Shown here one piece after another: positions 9,834-18,214 of a DNA stretch of 20,269 bases. The translations under genes were made by a program, and so were the position numbers. A model generated the notes under the pieces. It had not been told where the DNA came from, did not search any database, and saw only the letters and a list, made by a program, of their open reading frames with translations. The stretch's first letter is position 1; each line of letters begins with the position of its first letter. The stretch spans positions 1-20,269 of the forward strand of contig JAYMTF010001984.1 in the NCBI GenBank assembly GCA_036897485.1, written 5' to 3'. The DNA comes from Pelargonium nanum (Eukaryota; Streptophyta; Magnoliopsida; Geraniales; Geraniaceae).

Positions 9834-12829
9834 TCACAAGATGAAACCTGGTAAAGCTACAAGAACTGCAAGCAAAAGAAACTCAACGCTGCTCCAACTT
9901 CTCAACAACAACTTTGTGGACATTGATGTATGAGAATGTTGTTTCCGCGTAAAAAAACCCGCCTTCTTTTCCTTGTAGCAACTATAATTGCAGCGACTTG
10001 GTCGCGCAACTCTGTACACGCCCGAGCTCGCTAAAATGTACACATCCTTGTTACTATCTTCCCCTAAAGAAAGCACATATCCTATAACAGGAACAGGACT
10101 TTGACCCACAAAGCTGCATTGAATTGGAGAGTCTTTTGCACAAGTGAATGACAATCTCACAGTACTAAACTTGCCACTATTTTCAGGTATTTCCTTTCCT
10201 GCCCACATTGCACCACCATACAAATCCGCATACAAATACCTGAAATTCAACAAAATCAAGAATCAGCTAAAAGCTTAAGCTGACAGTTGAAGGCTCAATA
10301 TTAGTTTTATACTCTGACACGCCCCCTCACGTGGGCCTTAAGTCATCAATGCTCTGATAAGTTTAAGCTGATAGTTGAAGGCTCGATATTAGTTTTATAA
10401 TCTATCAGAAAGAAGGGACACACATTGGAGATAGCCTCTAACCTTCCATACATGCATGGATCAGTCTTGGACCTATAGAAGTAACCACCTGTCATGGATG
10501 CGGATCCGGTGGACGTATCTAGCTCGGAGTGATCGTAGCCCATTACCGGGAAGATTGGACGGCTTATTGAGGACTTTTCTCCAGATGAAGCAATGAGAAA
10601 CAGACCCTCGTAATCGTGCCATCCATAGTTCCCACCCTTTGTGATTATGTCAACCTCCTCATATTGATCCTATTAAAGATGGACACAAAGTTCTTGAGCA
10701 TTTATATAATTATATATAGTTTCATGATCAGTTTGGTAAATGATAATGAATAGAATGCATATCTCAAGACCTGTCCACAGTCTCCACAGAGAAAGTAGTG
10801 TGGCCTCTCTGCATCAAAACTGCATCTCCAAGGATTTTTGAAGCCTAGTGCCCAAATCTCAAGCCCCAAATCCTTATCATCACTATATGGGTTATCTTTT
10901 GGTACAGAATAGTTTCCCCAAAGACCAAGGTTGTACACTTCTTTAGCACCTGGTGAGCATGGCAAGGTTAAAGAACATCTCATGACAATACATTATAATA
11001 AGGTTGTCCTAATTAAGTCCAGTGGCGGAGCTAGACTTGAGGCTCAGCATAGGCACAAGGACTGAATTGTTGGACAACTAATGTTAGTTAAAGTATTTTA
11101 GTTAGAAAGGTTTCAGGGAAGATGGGGTGGGCCCATGCCTACCCTTGGCTCCGCCAATGAACCCTTGGATGGAAGACAAGAAACTTACTTGGGATGTTAT
11201 CTATGTCTATTCTCAAGATCTTCCCGAGCAACGATTTCTTGTTCTGAGCAAGATTCAAGGGATCATCTCTGTGCGCGCCGTCTTCAACCATAATGTACAA
11301 ATACCCATCTGCTGGTCCAAACAGAATCTGACCTGCATGACCCCTATATGGGAGCCCCATTGTCAGTATCCTTCTCACTTCCAATGGATTTGCACTGTCT
11401 GCCTGCCAAAAACAATTGACAAGAGCTAAGAGACAGTGCCATAACAATTGCTCAATCTCATAACTTGTGAACATATGTCTACCAGAGAAGGCTTGAGTGA
11501 GGTCCCATTTGTGGTGAACTCTGCAACAACATTATGAAATTGGCATGGTTGTGCACCATTGTCAGCACTAAGCTTTGAAGGGTCACAATCCACATCTGTA
11601 TTGCACGAACATCTCCCCGAACATCCCGGTTGCTTCAGCTTATCACAGTTAAACGAGAGAAAGAAGCGTCCGTTTTGTGTGAAATCTGGATGGAATGCCA
11701 AACCCATTAGACCATATTCTGAATCAAACAGCACTTGGTCAGTTACATCAAGAAAAGGCTTGGCTTCATTGATCTGCAAGCTCGAATTAGACCCTTCCTC
11801 GGGGACAGTGGCTAGCCAAATCTTTCCTTCTTGGGTAGACAAGAAAACGCGGTTGGATCCATCAGGATGTGGGATCAAATTCAAATAAGCCTGAGTTCCA
11901 AGCTTCTCAAGACATAGAGCCTCAGTTTGATGATCCTCAATTTTGTCGAATGAAACGGGCTCGCCATTGAAACACAAATGTGAAGATCCACCAAATGATT
12001 CACAGAAGGCAGTCCTTGACTGCCAATGATCAGCTATCGCGGACGGAGAGGGATCAAATTGCATCCCAACTTTGCCTTGAATTGTTGGAGAAAATGGTGA
12101 ATGTGATATTGGTAGATCTCCACATGAATCCCAAACATTTGTGCAAAAGTCAAGTGAAGCACCAACCTCAGAGTGGCTTGAATTACACAGAACAGGAACT
12201 GTTCTAAGGCCTGAGGCAATCCTGAATAGCTCAGCAGAAAACTGATCACATTTCTGCAACAACAACAACAAAAAACTCACTGAGATTGTGTGAAGAGTTT
12301 TCGAGTTCGATCCCCACTAAACACACCTATGGGGAGGGGTGAGGAGCCTTAATTGTGACTAAACCCCGTACTGGATTAAACCAGTGGTTTACACACACAA
12401 AAAACCCACTTTCTAGCAACTTTAAGCAATGTAAAGCTAAAAATGACCAAAAAGAAACTGAAAACATCAAGAACCGACAATTGAGAACATAAGATAGTAG
12501 AGGCTCTCACTGCACATAGAATCGATTTCAGGAGAGACGCGCAGGCTGTATCCGAGACATTTAGTGCTTGAAATTGTTTCTCCAACAGCAAAATGTCAGC
12601 AGAGTCACAGCAAACTGTTCCATTGTAAGAACAAAACTCCAAAGGAGTGTGCAGCTTAAAAGGCAAGCCTGCTTGAACAAAATCAAATTCCGATTACACG
12701 TATAGATAGCGAAAATGGAACACAGCAAAAGAAAATGAACTCACTTGAGTTGGTGCACAAGGGATGAGCAGAACAGTTTCGAGACAGCAACAAGAAAGAA
12801 AACAGGAAGAGGACACCGGCGCCGGTCAT
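9834..12829 (-). CDS. HIPL1: HIPL-type protein, tandem copy B (complete, 7 exons)
   Basis: Exons: 12829-12745, 12668-12511, 12253-11483, 11402-11189, 10949-10771, 10669-10443 and 10239-9834. The joined frame encodes 679 aa, with intron positions and phases equal to those of copies A and C. The start is the ATG that opens a hydrophobic signal peptide (MTGAGVLFLFSFLLLS) before HPLCTNS. The cysteine-rich N-terminal part (FCSYNGTVCC, VLCNS, VWDSC) and the propeller (HPDGSNRVFL, GLAFHPDFTQNGRFF, CSGRCSCNTDVDCDPSKL, DSPIQC) are intact. The candidate catalytic His is kept in GHAGQILFGP. However, the GDGGGVGDP motif of copy A reads EDGAHRDDP here, RNP reads KNP, and DVGQ reads DCGQ, so quinone-dependent activity is doubtful. 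The C-terminus has a basic stretch (KEKKAGFFTRK) before a hydrophobic tail, so the GPI cleavage site is less obvious than in copy A. No AATAAA lies within about 80 nt of the stop. Introns 2, 4 and 6 carry inserts or repeats described separately. Confidence 0.92.
10271..10408. repeat. Direct repeat pair in intron 6 of copy B
   Basis: A segment of about 46 bp at 10271-10318 (aagctgacagttgaaggctc and following) recurs at 10361-10408 (aagctgatagttgaaggctc and following) with a few substitutions. The 40 bp between them are GC-richer and contain cgccccctcacgtgggcc. The arrangement lengthens intron 6 to 203 bp without touching the splice sites. Confidence 0.75.
11020..11160. mobile_element. Small TIR element in intron 4 of copy B
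   Basis: The ends are inverted: agtggcggagctag at the left, and cattggcggagccaag at the right read on the opposite strand, continuing imperfectly inward. The roughly 140-bp insert accounts for intron 4 being 239 bp here against 105 bp in copy A. It has no coding capacity and no clear target duplication. It resembles the element in intron 6 of copy C. Confidence 0.55.
12282..12398 (+). mobile_element. SINE-like insert in intron 2 of copy B
   Basis: It contains a Pol III B box-like motif, gagttcgatcc, at 12303-12313. It is bounded by 14-bp direct repeats, acaaaaaactcact at 12268-12281 and acaaaaaacccact at 12397-12410, with one mismatch. The insert lies opposite to the direction of copy B transcription. 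The A-rich repeats make the exact border uncertain, and no clear A box was seen. Confidence 0.5.
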
Positions 12830-13945
12830 TTCTCTGCTGTTTAACACAAAAGAATACAACTGATAGTAATATAGATCAAAACAAAACAAAACAAAACAAA
12901 ACAAAACACTTGTAAAAGCTACAATCCAAATACAACACAAGGCAAAACAGAATGCTTAGTAGTAATTTAAACACCACATTGAGAAATGCATTTTGTGCAG
13001 CTTAACCAAGTAAAGTTCACTTGGATTTGAGTGATTTATAGAAAACTGGACATTGGTTTGAGAGAGAGGTCCTCACAAGCTCAAGCTGAAGAGTGGTTTT
13101 TAAGGAATTGTAATGTGAACAAGAGTCAGCTGACAGTTTCATCGTACTTGAACAAATCATCATTTTAGTGCACACTGCAGAATTTGCTAAACTTGATGTT
13201 AATAAATTTCAGAATTCGAGGAATATTATAATCTCCAGGGAGAAGGGAAGTTGTCCCCTACTAATGTGTATTGGACATTGGTTTACTGTTTTCACGCCTT
13301 AAAACAGTTAACAATGTCAGCTTCAGTACATTTTCTATTCCCTTAGAATCACAAAAAGGAGATTACATTATTTTTTTACTTTCAACCAATAAAGACTTCA
13401 AAATGCATAGTTTCTTATATTATATATGAGTTTACGTTTCAAGTATTATAAGTTTTTTTGTGCATCATAATGCATAGTTGGGGGTTCAACCGTAACTTTA
13501 AGCCTTTTTATCATCTTCAAATGTGCAATTTTCGGCTTGAAAAATTCAAAGGTTAGTAACAAATATGAACTTTGCTTTGTAACACCCCATTGGCCATTAT
13601 CCCAACCCAAGTAGTTATATGAAGTTTTCCTATAAATCTATAATTGAGTCTTCAATATGTATTTATGGTTATAGACTTTTAGTTGAGTTGATACTCCACA
13701 AAGTATCAAAGTTTGCTACACAACAGTCAAAAGCTCTCTGTACATCTCTTCCTCCACAGCAACAAATATTGCAAATTATATGCTTGCACAAATGCACATT
13801 CACACAAGGATCTTTTGTTATTGTGGATACAAATTTATCTTGCTTTTAATAGGATCACACAACCAAAGAAAATTGCTTCTGTTGCATTTTAGAATCTACC
13901 ACTATAAGAGCTACAACAATAGATTTTAAAGGGGAACAATATGCA
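12830..13945. other. Spacer between copies B and C
   Basis: This 1.16-kb AT-rich interval contains the leader and promoter of copy B and the 3' UTR of copy C. Apart from the AAAAC tract I see no repeat, RNA gene or additional coding region. Confidence 0.5.
12875..12908. repeat. AAAAC microsatellite upstream of copy B
   Basis: About six units of aaaac lie 45-80 bp upstream of the copy B start codon, so they are probably in the 5' leader, where they read as a GTTTT tract. Confidence 0.85.
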
Positions 13946-13951
13946 TTTATT
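13946..13951 (-). promoter_or_regulatory. Poly(A) signal of copy C
   Basis: The minus strand reads AATAAA about 36 nt downstream of the copy C stop codon, nearly the same offset as in copy A. Confidence 0.5.
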
Positions 13952-13986
13952 CTAAAGTTGAACAGATACATTTTCAACATGTATAT

Positions 13987-16900
13987 CTAAACGAACAACA
14001 TCAGTAATAAGCTGCAATAACCAAGACAGAAGATTAGGATGTAACTGATAGGTGTGCTTGTCGATGGATTACCCGATATGGGTGAAAATGAAACTGATAC
14101 TTTCTCCTTAGAACACGCGTAGCTGCAGCGACTTGGTTGCACAACTTTATACAAGCCATTGCTTGTCAAAAAGTAAAGATCCTTGTTATTATCTTCTGCA
14201 AATGAGAACACATACCCAAGTCCAGCACTAGAGTTGCACTGAATTGGAGAGTCATGAGCACACCTATATGGTATTTTAGCAGTAGTGAAGTTGCCACTAT
14301 TTGCAGGGCTCTCTGTCCCTGCCCATATCACTCCTGCATACAAATCTGTGTATAGATACCTGAAAAAATGGATATTCAGAATTTCAGATTGTTGAGTGCA
14401 ATGCTGAGAAAAAGAAAATTTTTGGCAATGATAGCAGTAGCAGAGCCAGGATGTAGGATCGGGGTGGGCATATTAAAACAAAACCAAACGTATAAACTAT
14501 GATCTTAACCATGTTAGAGAAATCATATTACTATTGGACTCAAATGTTCATTGTGACAGTTATAAATTCACTTAATATGGCATAGGCAGCTGCCTACTAT
14601 AGCCCACCCCTAGCTCTGTTATTGATTGATAGTGAAGGAGACATACCTTCCATACATGCACGGATCAGTCATGGATCGGTAGAAATAACCACCTGTTATT
14701 GCAGCAGATATAGCATTCTTACCGAGCTCAGAGTGGCGATAACCCATCACGGGCAAGATAAAATTGGAAGTAGTAGTGGCAGCTGAGGTATTCGACAGAG
14801 GAGACCTTTCGGGGCCAAAGAGGAAGGGTCCTTCAAACATGCGCCATCCATAGTTCCCACCTTTGATGACTATATCAACCTCTTCATATTGTTCCTGTGA
14901 AATGAAGAGCTATGCATCATTTACTGTTATATAAGTTCAATTTCTCTAAAAGAGATGGATATTGGCCAACATGGGTTCATGCATACCTTCCCCGAATCAC
15001 CGCACATGAAGTAAGATGACCTTTCTGAATCAAAGCTGCAGCGCCAAACGCTTCTAAAACCTAATGCCCAAATCTCAGGTGCCAATTCCTTGTCATCGCT
15101 ATACGGGTTATCTTTCGGAGTTGTATAGTTTCCCCATAGACCTAAGTTATTGATTTCTGTTGCACCTGCAATCATGCACCCGTTAATGTTCTCTCATAAC
15201 AGAAAATGGAAAGCTCAAAATGGTCCTTGTACTATTAGCAATGAACTAATTTAGTCCTCATACCATCTCAAAGTGGGCCAAAGTTGTCCATTCTATCAGT
15301 TGACTATTAGTTGACTGTTAAGCCAGATCAACACACTTAATGGTCAACTGGCGGAATGGACCACTCTGGTTCACTTTGACATTGTACGAAGACTAAAATG
15401 ATTCATTTTAACGTAGAGAAACAATTCTGGCTCACTGCTAACAGTACAAGATCCCAATCAAGTTTTTGTTTTGGTTATAGACTCACACTTTACACCAATA
15501 TGGTTACATATATACTGATAGGCACATCAACACAAAGCAAGCAAAAGAAAGGAAATCTGCTACTTTCCCTCTTACTAATATACTTACTTGGCATGTCATC
15601 AACATCAATCCTTAAAATCTTTCCAAGCAAGGATTTCTTGTTCTGAGCAAAATTGTACGAATCGTCATCATGTGATACATCAATCACTATAATGTACAAA
15701 AACCCATCAGCTGGTCCGAAAAGAATTTGCCCGGCATGAGTTCCTCCATATGGAAGGCCCATTGTGAGTATCCTTCTTATTTCTGCTGGATTCGCTTCCT
15801 TTGCCTGAAAAACAAATCATTAACCCTTTCCACTAGAATTATTTCTTAAAAAAACTTCTGTTATCTATTATAATAGGAGCTTGAATGTTACCAAGGATGA
15901 TTTGGGTGCAGTGCCATTGACAGTGAACTCGGCAACAACTATATGATAACGACATGTATCATCACCAAGTTTCGAAGGATCACAGTTCACATCAGTATTA
16001 CAAGCACATCTCCCAGAACACCCTGGCTGCTTTGTCTGGTCACAATTAAACGAGGCAAAGAAACGGCCGTTGTGAACAAAGTTTGGGTGAAATGCCAAAC
16101 CCATTAGTCCAAACATAGTATTGAAGACAATATGATCACTTAGATCTAGAAAAGGTTTGGACTCATCAATAACCAAGCTTTCATTTGATCCTCCATGGGG
16201 AAGAGTTGCTAACCATATCTTACCTTGTAAGCTATACAAGAAGACACGGTTGGAGCCATCAGGGTGTGGAACCATATCAATATGATTCCCAAATCCTATT
16301 TTCTCAAGGCACACACCACCTGCAGGTTGAAGAGCTTCAACATTGTTGAAAGAAACTGGTTCGCCATTAAAACACGCTGCACTATCATTGGCAGATCCAC
16401 CAAATGCTTCACAGAAGACTCTCCTTGACTGCCATTGACTGATCAATGTGGAGGGAGACAAGCTAAATTCCAGACCAGCTATGCCCTCGGTGGATGGAGC
16501 AAATGGGGACTTCCATATGGATATGTTTCCACATTTGTCCCATACCTTTGTGCAAAAGTCTATTGACACACTGCCTTTGGATTTCTGTGATTTCACCATA
16601 GCTGTGGAATTGCACAAAACAGGAACACTTCTATGGCCCGAGTCAATTTTAAATAGATGAGCAGAGAACTGATCGCATGTCTGAAAACCATAAATACACA
16701 GAATTAGCACGAACATGAACATGTTTAGATGAAAGGAAATCACGGAAAGCACAGGAAAACAAATACATGAATAATTAAAGCTCGCAAAAATGCACTTTTA
16801 CATGTACAATATAGGATAGCCTTCAATCATCCTAAGTTACAGAAATATGATTGCAATGTGCTGAAAATCTCATTCAACTAATAAGAATAAATGTGTTCTG

Positions 16901-17503
16901 TACTTTTTTGTGAAATGAGTTCTGTAAGTGTTGGCTATTAGTCCAAAGACTTGAGCTTTTCAGTTTCCATGGCCACAAATGAGGACTATCAGGAGGATCC
17001 TCTTATTGAGTGACTGAAAAATATTGTTCAAGAAACTGTGTCCAGAAGCCACAAGTGTTACATGTATGACATGAAAAAGTGTGAAAGGCATCACTTGAAA
17101 ATGAATTAGTCAATACATAGCATGCTATCTTTAAACTGAGGTCCACGAATGCTTACCGCACATAATGTCAACTTGAGGAGGGAAGCACACGCCGGATCAG
17201 AGACGTTTAGTGCTTGAAATTGCTTCTGCAATTCCAAATCTTGAGCCGAGTCGCAGCAAACAGTTCCATTATAAGAACAGAACTCCAAAGGGGTCTCCAG
17301 CTTAAATGGTTTCCCTGTTCCATAAATAGCATACAGTTGGTTACAAAAAAAAAAATATTTTATATATACTGACAGGAAAATGCTCAAACAACTGGTGGGA
17401 GAGAGAGAGACTCACTTGAATTGGTGCACAAGGGGTGTGAGGAAGCATAGTAAGGAAGTAGCTGCAGAGAAAACAGGTAGAGCAAACCAATAAAACCATT
17501 CAT
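13987..17503 (-). CDS. HIPL1: HIPL-type protein, tandem copy C (complete, 7 exons)
   Basis: Exons: 17503-17416, 17314-17157, 16680-15892, 15804-15588, 15165-14987, 14894-14647 and 14359-13987. The joined frame encodes 683 aa with the same intron positions and phases as copies A and B. The start ATG opens a signal peptide (MNGFIGLLYLFSLQLLPYYA) before SSHPLCTNS. Exon 2 is closest to that of copy B (TPLEFCSYNGTVCCDSA is identical). The N-terminal cysteines and propeller landmarks (HPDGSNRVFLYSLQGKIWLA, GLAFHPNF, CSGRCACNTDVNCDPSKL, DSPIQC) are present. The catalytic-type His remains in THAGQILFGP, but the GDGG signature reads IDVSHDDDS, RNP reads RSV, and DVGQ-D reads DSGK-E. The protein ends in a long hydrophobic tail after a Ser/Thr/Pro-rich linker (SGNPSTSTPIS), consistent with a GPI anchor. 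Introns 4 (422 bp) and 6 (287 bp) are enlarged by inserted small elements. Confidence 0.92.
14436..14625. mobile_element. Small TIR element in intron 6 of copy C
   Basis: The left end reads agtagcagagccagg, and the right end on the other strand reads tcaataacagagctagg followed by ggtgggc. A matching GGTGGGC run occurs inside the left end. The roughly 190-bp insert explains the 287-bp intron. Its termini share the (A)GCRGAGCYAG pattern with the element in intron 4 of copy B. Confidence 0.55.
15220..15412. mobile_element. Foldback/MITE-like hairpin in intron 4 of copy C
   Basis: The left part (gaactaatttagtcctcata, then ctcaaagtgggccaaag, ttgtccattctatcagttga and ctattag) pairs imperfectly with the reverse complement of the right part (gaatcattttagtcttcgta, gtcaaagtgaaccagag, tggtccattccgccagttga and ccattaag). 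The arms are about 85-90 bp. The insert makes intron 4 422 bp. The borders are approximate and I found no target duplication. Confidence 0.65.
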
Positions 17504-18214
17504 TTATTCTAAATTGCTCAAAGAAATTAATTTCAAAAACCCAACTGACACAATAAGTAGCTAAATAGCTCAGTTCAGTACTTCACTTCTAACAAGTGGG
17601 TTTTTAAGGTTTCTACTCTTGAAATGCACAGACATCCTATGAGATAATGAGATGAATATGCAGGCACACACATTTCAATGGAGTTTACACAAGATCTGAG
17701 AAACATACATTGGTTCCCAAAACTAGGGTTTGTGAAATTCAAGAAACCATCATTTCATCTTGAAGCTTTTCAATTCCAGAAATCAAAACGTGCTCGACTT
17801 GTGCTCACATCATAGATTAACTTTTAAGATGCTTACAATATTATTATTTCATTTCGATGGAAACAGCAAATCAAATACACATTGGTTATTATACTGTTAT
17901 TATGAAAAATGAAGAAATTCGTACAATTCCTCTAAATTTTAACTAAAACAAAACAAGTGTACACTCTTCTTGATCAAAATGTATTTGAGTCGGGAAAAAT
18001 GTCATAGTTAACTAAAAGTTCAACAAGCTTTCCAACTAAATCCAGGCAAACATATGTATCTATGAACTGGTGCTCTGAACTTTTTGCAAAGGCACCACCA
18101 GATGAGGATGAGGAAATCAACGCTACCAACGACAAATAAATACTGGAGCTATAAGCTCTAGTTCCGCCAGAGTAGCCTGTACAATTTTGTTTTCTCTATC
18201 TTTATCATCAAGTC
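17504..18214. other. Spacer between copy C and the WBP11-like gene
   Basis: It holds the leader and promoter of copy C and the 3' UTR of the WBP11-like gene. No TATA box could be placed with confidence, and no other gene or repeat was seen. Confidence 0.5.

Noticed and set aside
11127..12249. Several plus-strand and off-frame open stretches over copy B
   Set aside because: They are antisense or frame-shifted shadows of copy B exons 3 and 4; the spliced minus-strand frame explains the region fully.
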